30,226 bases of DNA, from positions 68,611 to 98,836 of the forward strand of contig PDIM01000082.1 in the NCBI GenBank assembly GCA_002811675.1, given 5' to 3'. The stretch comes from Ichthyosporea sp. XGB-2017a. Lineage: Eukaryota > Opisthokonta > Ichthyosporea. This document shows, one piece after another, positions 1 to 9,100 of this stretch. How positions within the stretch are numbered: position 1 is the stretch's first letter; each line of letters begins with the position of its first letter. The notes under the pieces were generated by a model. The model was not told where the DNA came from and made no database searches. It saw nothing but the letters and a program-made list of their open reading frames with translations. The translations under genes were made by a program, and so were the position numbers.

Positions 1-83
<83 letters not shown>
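1..83. repeat. Poly(A) homopolymer at the contig start
   Basis: The window begins with 83 uninterrupted A residues and then passes directly into ordinary AT-rich sequence. It could be a genuine poly(dA:dT) tract of the kind seen elsewhere in this window. It could also mark where assembly broke down at a homopolymer. Its length and its place at the very edge favour an assembly limit. Confidence 0.95.
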
Positions 84-84
<1 letters not shown>

Positions 85-422
85 GCCTGCGCATTTTTGA
101 AAGCCAAATATTATATATTTACACTAGTAAAAGAAAATATTCAGATCGAGGGGGGACTGGATCGTTAATCTTCGATAATTGAGCGGGGATTGGGGAGGGG
201 TTGGGGGCAGTTTTTTTATTTATTATGTAATTTATTATTATTTACCGCAGTATAAATATTATTTTTTTTTTTTTATATTTTGACGTTGTAATTATTTTCT
301 TATTGTTTTGGTTTTTGTAGATTTTTTAGTTTAGAAATCCATAAATCGAGATCAGTGATCTTTTTTGTTTGTTTGTTTAGTTTAAAGTTAAAAAGAAAAG
401 AAAAGAAAAAAAAGAAGTAGTT
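84..422. other. 5' flank and leader of the CPT1 gene
   Basis: This AT-rich stretch has no convincing ORF. A TATAAAT sequence at 251-257 is a possible core promoter element about 170 bases before the start codon. A G-rich patch lies at about 149-208. The last 35 bases before the ATG are almost pure purine (repeats of AAAAG), a common look for a 5' leader in compact eukaryotic genomes. No transcription start can be fixed from sequence alone. Confidence 0.45.
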
Positions 423-2567
423 ATGGATGCGTTTATGTCCAAAGTGCATACCGCACCTGATTTCCGTTGGGGTCCTGTGGCCACCATTGCGACTTCAGTG
501 TTGAGTGGTTTGTTGATTATTTCATTGATATCCCCCAATCTTGCTCAGAGTATCATTCTCATTGGGCTTCAGTTGGTGGGTGGACTGGCATTGATATGTT
601 ATGTCATTGCTGAGAGTACCTTTTTGCGATCTCGTATCTTGACTGCCATGTTGCAGTACCGTGACTGGGCATACAACCCGCGCTCCAACTTCACCAAGGC
701 GTACTTGGCCATTGTGGGAGCTCTGGGTGGAACCAAGCCCAAGTTGTGGAGTCTCCAGCACTGTCTGCCCAGCCTGCCTGTGCCCGAATTGAAAAACTCA
801 TTGGATAATTACTTGTTGTCTGTTCAGCCCTTGTTGACCGAGGAGGAGTTCAAGGAGACCCAGAAAGCGTGCAAAGAGTTTTTGACCAGCGGGGTTGGTG
901 AACAGTTGAATGCAGTTTTGAAGAAGCGTGCTGAGACTGAGAAAACCTCTTGGCTTTTGGAATGGTGGGAAAACCTTGTTTACTTGAAAGGACGTGACCC
1001 CATTGCTGTTCAGAGCAACTGGTATGGTGCTGATAAGATTGACCCTTGCGTGAGATTCCAGACTACTAGAGCTGCCAATTTGATTAGTGGAGTTTTGAAG
1101 TTTAAAAACCTTATGGATACTGAACAGTTGGAGCCAAACAGAGTGCAAGGAACAGTTCCCTTGTGCATGTGGCAATACTCGAGATTGTTTGGAACAGTAC
1201 GTATTCCAGGGGAAGAGATGGATCGTTTGGAATTTAACAAGAGCTCAAAACACATTGTGGTTGAGTACAAGAATGCCTACTTTAAGTGTGACGTGTATTA
1301 TGATGATGGTCATGTGATGACTAGAAATGACTTGCAGTACCAATTTGATCACATTAAGGAGATTATGGATGCCAGAAAAGAAGACGAGGACCCTAATGTT
1401 TCCATTTTGACTTCGGATAACAGAACGAACTGGTACAATAACAGAAAGCAATTGATGGAGATGGATTCTGTCAACGAGGATACTATACGATGCATCGAAA
1501 CCGCTTTGTTTGTTATCCACTTTGATAACAGTACTCCGGAGACTGTGGAGGAACTTGCACACAATGGAATGCACAGACATGGAAATCCCCTCTGGTTTGA
1601 TAAGAACTTCAATCTTATTTTCTTTGCCAACGGGCGCTTTACCTCCAATGTTGACCACACATGGTCTGATGCTTCAGTAATGGTTCACGTTTTTGATTTT
1701 GTTTTTGCTACTGAAAAGAGTGCTGATCATTGGGTTAGAGTTAAGAACAGATCTCCTCTTGCACACGAGCCAAAAGAACTTAAATTCAAGCTTACCCCCG
1801 AAATGCGTGCTGAAATCCAAGCAGCTACTGGACGCTTCCAAATGCTGGCAGGGAATATTGATTTGCATGTTTTGAAATTCCAGCAGTTTGGAAAAGGTCT
1901 TATTAAGAAGTTGGGAATGAGTCCAGATGCTTTCTGTCAGAGTGCTATTCAGCTGGCGTATTACAAGTTGCACAACTCATTTGCTTTGACATATGAAGCT
2001 GCTGCCACTGTTCGATTTCACCATGGACGTACGGAAACTGTCCGCTCCTTGTCTAACCAATTAAAGAAGTTCTGTGAGGCTATGCATGACAAGACTAAAA
2101 CACCCAAAGAACAGCTGAAACTTTTGAAGGATTCGTGCAAGAACCACGCCAAAATGATGCGTGCTGCAACAAATGGTGATGGCTTTGACAGACACATGCT
2201 GGGTCTTCGCATTTTGGCCATGGGAAGTGGAATGCCAATGCCTAAGATCTTCACTGACAAGGCCTACCAGTTTGAGTATAAGTTGTCTACTAGTCAGACA
2301 CCTGCCGGGGGAATGTTGGGAGGTGGATTCGGTCCTTTGTGCAAGGATGGATATGGTGTTTCTTATGTTGTAGCTGAAGATCGTTTGTGGTTCCATTTGT
2401 CTACTTACAAGATCAGCGAGGTGACTGATGGCAAGAAGTTTGAATATGCTTTGCAGGAAGCTCTCTTGGACATGTATGACATGTGCATTGCTAGTGAAGA
2501 CTACGAAAAGGTCTTCAGTATGCGTACCTACAGAATCCAAAGAGCCGGACAGGATGCCGATGATTAA
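423..2567 (+). CDS. CPT1: Carnitine O-palmitoyltransferase 1 (mitochondrial outer membrane type)
   Basis: A 714-residue, intronless carnitine acyltransferase. It moves long-chain acyl groups from CoA to carnitine at the mitochondrial outer membrane, the entry step for beta-oxidation. Two hydrophobic helices at about residues 17-36 and 42-65 match the two membrane helices that separate CPT1 from CPT2 and CrAT. The family motif LPSLPVP follows at about 118. Catalytic His412 lies in the segment VDHTWSDA, the carnitine/CoA signature GRTETVRS is at about 535-542, and the CoA-site pattern FGKGLIKK and the STSQTP and GGGFGP motifs are present. Only about 15 residues precede the first helix, whereas animal CPT1 has about 47, so the malonyl-CoA-sensing N-terminus seems shortened. 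The ATG at 423 is the first in frame after the purine-rich leader. The gene is convergent with PFK. Confidence 0.93.
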   Translation: MDAFMSKVHTAPDFRWGPVATIATSVLSGLLIISLISPNLAQSIILIGLQLVGGLALICYVIAESTFLRSRILTAMLQYRDWAYNPRSNFTKAYLAIVGALGGTKPKLWSLQHCLPSLPVPELKNSLDNYLLSVQPLLTEEEFKETQKACKEFLTSGVGEQLNAVLKKRAETEKTSWLLEWWENLVYLKGRDPIAVQSNWYGADKIDPCVRFQTTRAANLISGVLKFKNLMDTEQLEPNRVQGTVPLCMWQYSRLFGTVRIPGEEMDRLEFNKSSKHIVVEYKNAYFKCDVYYDDGHVMTRNDLQYQFDHIKEIMDARKEDEDPNVSILTSDNRTNWYNNRKQLMEMDSVNEDTIRCIETALFVIHFDNSTPETVEELAHNGMHRHGNPLWFDKNFNLIFFANGRFTSNVDHTWSDASVMVHVFDFVFATEKSADHWVRVKNRSPLAHEPKELKFKLTPEMRAEIQAATGRFQMLAGNIDLHVLKFQQFGKGLIKKLGMSPDAFCQSAIQLAYYKLHNSFALTYEAAATVRFHHGRTETVRSLSNQLKKFCEAMHDKTKTPKEQLKLLKDSCKNHAKMMRAATNGDGFDRHMLGLRILAMGSGMPMPKIFTDKAYQFEYKLSTSQTPAGGMLGGGFGPLCKDGYGVSYVVAEDRLWFHLSTYKISEVTDGKKFEYALQEALLDMYDMCIASEDYEKVFSMRTYRIQRAGQDADD

Positions 2568-2719
2568 AAGCCCTTTTATTTTCTGCTTTTCACATTAAGT
2601 TAAACTTTGCATTAATGTTAGAAGGGATAAAAGAAGGGGTGTTAAAGTAGTAGTAAATATAATGTGAAAAATAGCTTTTTGTGTCAAGGTCCATTTACAG
2701 TAAATCTAATTTTTGAGAA

Positions 2720-2725
2720 AATAAA
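2720..2725 (+). terminator. AATAAA polyadenylation signal, CPT1
   Basis: A canonical AATAAA lies 153 bases after the CPT1 stop, in the 233-base convergent space shared with PFK. It is the only exact plus-strand match I see there. Confidence 0.5.
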
Positions 2726-2753
2726 ACGATATTCTCCTAATTAGGTTTTCTCA

Positions 2754-2759
2754 TTTATT
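2754..2759 (-). terminator. AATAAA polyadenylation signal, PFK
   Basis: TTTATT on the plus strand reads AATAAA on the minus strand, 41 bases past the PFK stop codon. This is a typical distance for the signal in compact genomes. Confidence 0.55.
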
Positions 2760-2800
2760 TTCAGACATAATTGAGCATAAAATTCAGTAGCGTTCCATCT

Positions 2801-5092
2801 TCAAAAGATTTTGCTCTCTCTTCTAACAAGCTTACTTCCTCGAAACTTTCCGAACATGTCCATGAGGGCAGTTAGTTTATCCCACCATTTATAATGCGGA
2901 AGGCGAAGGTCGAAATCGACTTCATCGGCCAGCTCCTCAACAGAGGTAAAACCAATAGTATTTCCCAGAAATCCGACAACACAAACACCATCATCTGCAT
3001 TATCAAATACTTCGTCAACACCATCACTATACTCTTTGATATGTTCCAAGATTCTATCTACAGCCAATGAGCCTAATTCTGTCCCACGCACACGATCAAA
3101 TGGACTTGGCGAATGCCCTTGCTGTAAGTGACCTAAAACTGTTGTTCTGGTCGTAAACTGGTCTTTTCCTTCTTCGTTGTAAATTGTCTTTAACAACTCT
3201 GTGGTGTACGCTTTACTCGTCATTTCGTTATACAAAATGACACCACAAAATGCGCCCTTTCTAAAACGGTCGCTAAGCATATGAACATCCGCCTGAATGC
3301 GATTCAAGTCTAGGTTATCTTCATGCTTATATGCTATTTCGGAGCCTGTGGCAAGGCTTCCCAAGACTGCCAAATAACTGCAGTAGCCTCCCATGACTTC
3401 TACTAAAAATACTCTTCTCCTCGAAGCATTGGCCGACAGACGAATAGTGTCAACTGCCTGGCAGATTGTATTTAACGCAGTGTCAGATCCCAAAGAGATC
3501 TGAGAACCTGGGACATTATTGCTAATAGTAGCTGGAATCAAAACCATTGGAATGCAAAATGGCTTGTGCTTAAGGCGAACCTTCGACATCTGAAGCAAAC
3601 TGAGATAGCCCTCAAAGCCTCCGATACAGACAACACCTTGGATCTTGTGCTTTTTAAACACCTTAGCAATCGTGTCAAAGTGGCCATCCGGTAGTTTACG
3701 ATTAGTTCCTAACTCGCATCCAGCACGATTCCACCAACCTTTCACAGTCATCCAATCGAATAAAACATGGTTATCTGTAATAACCCCCTCAAAACCATCG
3801 TAGAAGCCAACAACTTCATGTCCTTTGTCCATTACATACCTAGCTGCAGCTCTCGCCGCACTGTTCATTCCACATGCAGGGGCACCAACGTTCAAAATGG
3901 CAATACGCCTCTTTAATTCCAGATCATCCCCAGAAATGGTCGACTTTACCTTATTTACCTTTCTAAAGATTCTAAGAGAGTTGTTAAACGATGGACCTCT
4001 AAGCTCACGGGCTTTGGCAAAATCCAAATTCTTCAAAGCAGTTCCAATATCTTTGGTCAACTGAATATTCTCAACGAGTGGGAAGCGAATGATCTTGTTA
4101 CCCTCAAGTCCAATAACCATAGGGGTTGCGTCAGGTGAGGAGCCTAAGACTACCTTAACAGCTTCGGCTCCACAAGTACTCGACATAATACGGTCAAATG
4201 CAGTCGGGGCACCCCCCCTCTGGACATGGCCCAGAACAGTGATACGCACGTCCTGTCCGGCCTCCTTGCTGAGAACATCCTTGATCGCTTGGGCGGTGAT
4301 GGCATTGCCATGTTTATCAATAGCTCCCTCGGCAACTAGAACCAGGTTCATACGATGTCCTCCACGTCGACTTTGCTGCAAGTTTTCGCACATGTGCTGC
4401 TTCCAGTCGTCTACATCAGGGGGGTTCTCCGGAATAAAAACATAATCTGCTCCGCAAGCAATTCCAGCATTCAACGCTAGCCAGCCACAGTTACGGCCCA
4501 TCACTTCCACTACAAAGCTTCTTTGGTGACTAACAGCTGTACTCTGCAGACAATCGACCGCTTCGATGATTCGTAAAAGTGCTGTATCACAGCCAATAGT
4601 GTATTCGGTTCCACACATGTCATTATCAATGGATCCAACCAATCCAACAATGTTCAAGTAGCCATATCGCTCCGCATCACTCTTTTCAATTCGATCAGTC
4701 TCCAACAATTCACTAACCAGACTCTTCCATTCCTTCTTAAACAAATCAGCACCTGTAAGCGAACCATCACCTCCAATACAGACCAGATGATTAATTCCTC
4801 GGTCGACCAGATTCTTACAGGCCGTCAATCTTCCACTGCGTTCTTTAAAGTCCATACATCTAGCCGATCCAATAACAGTTCCTCCTAATTCCAAAATTCC
4901 GGCAACATCGGACCAGCCCATCTTCTTGATGTGCTCATGGCCGTCCACCATCCCTTGGTAGCCCTCGTAGATGGCGTACACGTCCGCACCAGAGTTGATC
5001 CCGCACCGCACAACAGCTCGCACGGCGGCATTCATTCCCGGCGCATCACCTCCACTCGTAAACACTCCAATGCAACGCTTGACTTTCGACAT
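2801..5092 (-). CDS. PFK: ATP-dependent 6-phosphofructokinase, tandem-duplicated eukaryotic type
   Basis: A 763-residue enzyme phosphorylating fructose 6-phosphate in the committed step of glycolysis. The N-terminal half is catalytic: SGGDAPGMN at 13-21, GGDGS at 107-111, SIDND at 154-158 with Asp156 as the expected catalytic base, and VMGRNCGW at about 197-204. The C-terminal half, from about residue 390, repeats the fold in degenerate form. There the matching positions read SNNVPG instead of SIDND, and GGFEG instead of GGDGS. This is the pattern of animal and fungal PFKs, in which the C-terminal half binds the regulator fructose 2,6-bisphosphate. The reading frame stays open 11 codons further upstream, but only from a TTG; the ATG at 5092 begins MSKVKRCIGVFTSGG and matches the family start. 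No introns are seen. The gene is divergent from the TBC-like gene, and PFKFB lies 6.8 kb away. Confidence 0.95.
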   Translation of the reverse strand: MSKVKRCIGVFTSGGDAPGMNAAVRAVVRCGINSGADVYAIYEGYQGMVDGHEHIKKMGWSDVAGILELGGTVIGSARCMDFKERSGRLTACKNLVDRGINHLVCIGGDGSLTGADLFKKEWKSLVSELLETDRIEKSDAERYGYLNIVGLVGSIDNDMCGTEYTIGCDTALLRIIEAVDCLQSTAVSHQRSFVVEVMGRNCGWLALNAGIACGADYVFIPENPPDVDDWKQHMCENLQQSRRGGHRMNLVLVAEGAIDKHGNAITAQAIKDVLSKEAGQDVRITVLGHVQRGGAPTAFDRIMSSTCGAEAVKVVLGSSPDATPMVIGLEGNKIIRFPLVENIQLTKDIGTALKNLDFAKARELRGPSFNNSLRIFRKVNKVKSTISGDDLELKRRIAILNVGAPACGMNSAARAAARYVMDKGHEVVGFYDGFEGVITDNHVLFDWMTVKGWWNRAGCELGTNRKLPDGHFDTIAKVFKKHKIQGVVCIGGFEGYLSLLQMSKVRLKHKPFCIPMVLIPATISNNVPGSQISLGSDTALNTICQAVDTIRLSANASRRRVFLVEVMGGYCSYLAVLGSLATGSEIAYKHEDNLDLNRIQADVHMLSDRFRKGAFCGVILYNEMTSKAYTTELLKTIYNEEGKDQFTTRTTVLGHLQQGHSPSPFDRVRGTELGSLAVDRILEHIKEYSDGVDEVFDNADDGVCVVGFLGNTIGFTSVEELADEVDFDLRLPHYKWWDKLTALMDMFGKFRGSKLVRRESKIF

Positions 5093-5430
5093 CCTTTTCG
5101 CTATTTCCTCTTCTTTAACAAACAAAAGCAGATTTCAATCAAATAGCAGACAAATAACAGACAATCTACAACAACAAACCAACATTAGCTTGTTTAATAA
5201 CATTAACTGGTTTAATCACACCTGACACCATGACAGCTGCGCTTTTAAAACAAAAGATAAGCAAAATTTAAAATTAAAAATTCTTTTATCTATCTTTTTT
5301 TACCAAAAACAACCGAAAATTTTCACACCTACGTAAAAAACAACAAGAAGTCTTGAAAAAAAATAAACAAAACAAATAAATTACCAAACAAAAACAGAAC
5401 AAAAAATAACAAATTATTATTCTGCACTCA

Positions 5431-5498
5431 TAACCCTAGCTGTAACCCTAGAATCACGTGATATCATAACCCTAACCCACGTGACATGCGTAACCCTA
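5431..5498. promoter_or_regulatory. Phased array of TAACCCTA and CACGTG boxes
   Basis: TAACCCTA occurs at 5431, 5443, 5467 and 5491, and CACGTG at 5455 and 5478. The order is T-T-E-T-E-T, with successive starts 12, 12, 12, 11 and 13 bases apart. The first E-box sits in the 10-bp palindrome ATCACGTGAT. CACGTG is the classic bHLH (Myc/Max/USF-type) site, and TAACCCTA resembles a telomere-repeat-like promoter box. Close to one helical turn per step suggests proteins bound on one face. The array is 339 bases upstream of the PFK ATG and about 616 upstream of the TBC-like ATG. Confidence 0.6.
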
Positions 5499-5816
5499 AA
5501 ATAGCTACTCACAGCAAGTGTGGACGAGCGAAGCTTGTGTAAGGGATTCAGTTCTGAGAAGCATAATTTTGAGGGATGGGGGTTTTATCCAATCAGAAGG
5601 CTGCATTTATCATATATCCTCGAAAAAATTGACCGTCAAAAAGGGCCTGAGCTGATGAGAGAAAAACGCTACGCTGCGCTTCGCTCAATGACGAGTGGAC
5701 AAGAAAAGCCCCCTTGGATGAAAGACTAGTGGAAGAGAGGGGAACTGGGAATCCCTTGTGTGAGGGCCAATTAGTCACCCGTTGGTACCAGGGAGGGTCT
5801 GGCACAACTGGCAAGT

Positions 5817-5950
5817 GGCCCTGCAGGCTGCAGCGAAGTAAAAATTGTAAATTATTATTTGGTCCTATTTTCCCGCATCTTTTGGCCTCAAATAGTTTTC
5901 TGATTTTATTTATAAGCCCTCCTCCTCCTCCTCCTGCAGGCTGCAGGGCC
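5817..5950. repeat. 17-bp near-perfect inverted repeat around a 100-bp core
   Basis: Left arm 5817-5833 and right arm 5934-5950 are reverse complements with one central mismatch. They are separated by exactly 100 bases. Because each arm is itself nearly palindromic (CTGCAG repeated), the arms also match as a 14-bp direct repeat, 5820-5833 and 5933-5946. The core carries a (CCT)n run next to the right arm. No flanking target duplication is visible. Confidence 0.6.
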
Positions 5951-5954
5951 CTTT

Positions 5955-5960
<6 letters not shown>

Positions 5961-5989
<29 letters not shown>
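5961..5989. repeat. T29 homopolymer in the promoter region
   Basis: An uninterrupted run of 29 T abuts the first CCAAT box, about 125 bases before the TBC-like start codon. Poly(dA:dT) tracts at this position commonly exclude nucleosomes from promoters. The exact length may be unreliable in assembled short reads. Confidence 0.8.
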
Positions 5990-6069
5990 GAACCAATCAG
6001 TCAAGGGTCCCCTCCGTGTTGGTTGGTGGTTGAATGGGCGACTTTGAGCTAAATCCCGTTGATTGGTTC
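5990..6069. promoter_or_regulatory. Paired inverted CCAAT boxes upstream of the TBC-like gene
   Basis: GAACCAATCA at 5990-5999 is mirrored exactly by TGATTGGTTC at 6060-6069, with 60 bases between. Each arm contains a CCAAT box, one per orientation. NF-Y-type factors bind such boxes in either direction. The nearest box is about 45 bases before the start codon. Confidence 0.5.
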
Positions 6070-6093
6070 AGACACACATATAGTCAATAATTA

Positions 6094-6111
6094 ATGACTT
6101 GTCCCCGATAA
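6094..6111 (+). CDS. Short upstream ORF (5 codons) before the TBC-like gene
   Basis: ATG ACT TGT CCC CGA TAA encodes MTCPR and stops two bases before the main ATG at 6114, in a different frame. If the transcript starts upstream of 6094, this mini-ORF would be met first and could tune initiation of the long protein. Whether it is in the mRNA cannot be seen from sequence. Confidence 0.35.
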   Translation: MTCPR

Positions 6112-6113
6112 GC

Positions 6114-9100
6114 ATGGACGAGGGTGCCGGTGCGCGGGTGCGGGAGATTCGTGCCCTTGTTGGGGGAGTTAACTGTGCCCCGTGGATCGAGAGCAGTCTT
6201 GATGAGACCCTGCTGCCAGAGACGCCGTGGTTTGACAAGGGAGGGGCGTATAAACACCTGGTAGAGGCAGTGGTGGAGCTGTGTGTGCGGGATGCGAGGA
6301 TCGGGAGCCGGGAGAGAGGCGAGTATCGACAGATTGTGTTTGAGATACTTGGGGAGAAGTTTGTCAAGAGGCATCTGTTGCCGGGGTTGAATCGGGACGG
6401 GGAGTACTTTGAGGATAATCCCATGCTGCTGCAAGAGCCGTACATGGACCGGGATCTATACGAGAAGCTGCGCGGTGAAATGATTGACTTTCTCAGTAGC
6501 GCCATACAAACTCGGGTGAAGGAGGGAAACTATTTTGAGTCCTACAAAGGCCATTGCCGGGATATCTTTGTGCAGGGGCTTTTGAGGAATCTGAAAAGGG
6601 ACATGGGTGCTGGACAGTGTCGAGTGAGCGAGTCTGTGGGGAATGCGTTTATTCAGTTGTCGGTGGAGACGGCCAGTCACGGAGAGTCCTTTAATCGCCT
6701 CGTGTTCGGGCATTATTTGCCCCGGAATCTTCGCCAGCATTTGTGGCTAACATTTTTGTATCGTGATCCGGGGATGTTTGAGAGGGACGCAAAGAGCGTA
6801 TATAGCCATATGAAGCTGTACAACCTCTCGGATCCCCACTTTTCTTCAATTGCGAGTTTGATTAAGCGGGCGACAAGAGAAATTTATGTGCACACGCGTG
6901 GCTTGTCGCGCTACAATGTGGCCGAGAGACACAAACTGGCGTGTCAGGTGATAAACATTTATTATATATTGACAGAGGATTACGACACGAGGCACATATA
7001 TCTGCTAGTCCCATTCCTCCTCTGCTTTGAGGATGTGCTCACCTCAATGCAAATTTGTTCCTTGTACAACCGTTTTCATAGCCGCTGCTTGCCCAACATA
7101 AGTGCCGTTTTCGCAATGGCAGATGAGGCTTTGGCCCATCTGAAGAGGCTTAACCCTCGCCTACACAGCTTTTTAATAGAGACGGCACGCAAGGAGGCTT
7201 TTCAACATCAGGAATTCCTCGTCAAACTGCTCGAGCTGCAAAAGGAACGCGAAAGGGAAGAGGCGAAAAAGATGGGGCTGCCTGTTCCAAATAGCGATGT
7301 CGACGATGATGATAACGACACCAGCGACGACTCAAAACAATCTAATAAGAATAAGAATAGCTCTTTTGATTTGTCGCATCCAGTGATATTCATTCGTAAG
7401 TGGATCGGGGAATGCTTTATGAGTGTTTTGGATCCCAATGCTGCGTTATTTGTGTGGGACCAATGTTTTCTAGAGAATAACTGGGCCATGCGAAACAAGA
7501 ATACAGGACCAAAGTACAGCCACTTGTTGGTTGAATTTGCAGTTTCCATTATCTTATTGTTGGAGAATAACATTTACAATACGGCTACAAACTACAAGAG
7601 TCTGAGGGATTGCCTTATTCTGAATCCATCTCGGCTGTATACGTACGATATTCGAAGGGCATGGGAATGTGTCCATTTCAATACGGCGATTGACCAGATT
7701 GCGAAAATGAACACAAACCGGTACCTGGTTGAGGTAAATGTCCCCTTACCGGATAAGGATGAGGGAAAAGAAGAAGAAAAAGAAGAAGACGAAGAGTTGG
7801 AAGAAAAAGGCCTCAGCAGACCCCAAGATTTCTTCTCGCTTGGTGGGGCATTCAATTTGGGTCCAGACAAAGAAGAACAAGAAACCGAGGATGAATCAGT
7901 GGCAAACTCTAAGGAGGAAGCGGAGCAGCAAGGGAGAGGAAAAGAAGAAGAATGCGTGGAAGAGCCGGCAACTGAAACGGACGGAGGCTATCCAACTTTG
8001 CGGGACACAGAGACTCTTGATGAAATGGATGCGTTCACGGAACCAAGTAGGCTGACAGAAGTGGACCAGGTTCCTATCGCTGAAAGTAGCACTGCAGAAG
8101 GCGAGAGCGCGTCCCCAGATGAGGAAATGAAAAAGCCTGCAATCGCGGATGAGAAAAAAGAGCTGACAGATGAAAAGGGGAGCACAAGCACAAAAGTTTC
8201 CAGTCAAAGGCGTGTAAAACGACCTGCCCGAAGCACACCCGAAAAGCCAACTATGATGATTCTGCCGGACAAGAAATCGAGGGAAAAGAAAGCATATGTA
8301 GCTTCTCAGTCCAAAACAGAGACGTCTGGAACGTCTACATCACCAAGAAGCTCATTTGACAATTCGGAAGCCGAAAGAAAAGCTCTCTTTAGCTCATTCA
8401 CAAACACGTCAGAGGACGATTCGGAAACAGACCAACAGATTGGAGAGGTAATCAACCTCGCCGCTTTGCCACCTCCCAAACCACAGACGGCAGTAAGCGA
8501 ATCCACAGTGTCTGAGTTTCAATCATTACCAAACGAAAGTGCATTTGATGACCTGTCTAGAGACGATGATACCGCGTTTATTGACTCGTCCGGTATAGAT
8601 AAACCCACCGAAGGTTTGAAAGAATGTGACTTTGATAGTATAGAAGGATCCTCTTACATTCTCATTGATAAATTGCGAATGCTCCCGAATAATTGCTCAT
8701 TGAGCTATATTGAAGGATACTTTGTAACAAAAAAGCCCGATGGAGTCATTAAATGGTCATCGGTGGGGCAACGCGACAGTTTGCGGGAGGACAGCGGACT
8801 TTATTCACTGATGGATGAAGATGGAAAATTTCGCCTGGTCCCAAAAACCGATTCGTTTGTCTACTGCCCCTCCTTTGAAGCCGCCATTCCTTTGTCGCTA
8901 GGCTCGGATGCCGAGACAACCCCATCCGTACTTCGAGACCCCAGTCTTGAAGTGGTGTTGAACTGCTTTAGTCTGGACCGATTTGAACTCACTCCGGTAT
9001 TTATAGGATCTGTCTTTGTCCCTGTATTTGAGACATCTTTGGGGTACGTTCAGCTCAATTATGGGGCTTTCCAAATGCCATTAATGCTCCACGATAGCGA

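Larger units (their letters stand above)
5093..6113. other. Divergent intergenic region between PFK and the TBC-like gene
   Basis: About 1 kb shared by two divergently transcribed genes. The PFK-proximal half is AT-rich. From 5431 it holds an ordered box array, then a CCAATCAG at about 5589-5596, a 17-bp inverted repeat (5817-5950), a T29 tract and a pair of oppositely oriented CCAAT boxes. Short ORFs here have no recognisable content. The PFK leader contains an upstream ATG ORF of about 22 codons, ending some 40 bases before the PFK start. I see no additional gene. Confidence 0.6.

Noticed and set aside
5431-5498. True telomere or interstitial telomeric repeat
   Set aside because: TAACCCTA units are interrupted by unrelated bases and E-boxes rather than being tandem, and both flanks are ordinary gene space.
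6099-6113. TTG-initiated extension of the TBC-like protein
   Set aside because: Eukaryotic genes normally start at ATG; the first in-frame ATG is 6114. The same reasoning moves PFK to 5092 and CFAP20DC to 24410.
7396-7401. GTAAGT donor-like sequence in the TBC-like gene
   Set aside because: It falls within the conserved segment IRKWIGECF, which reads through in frame, so it is coding.
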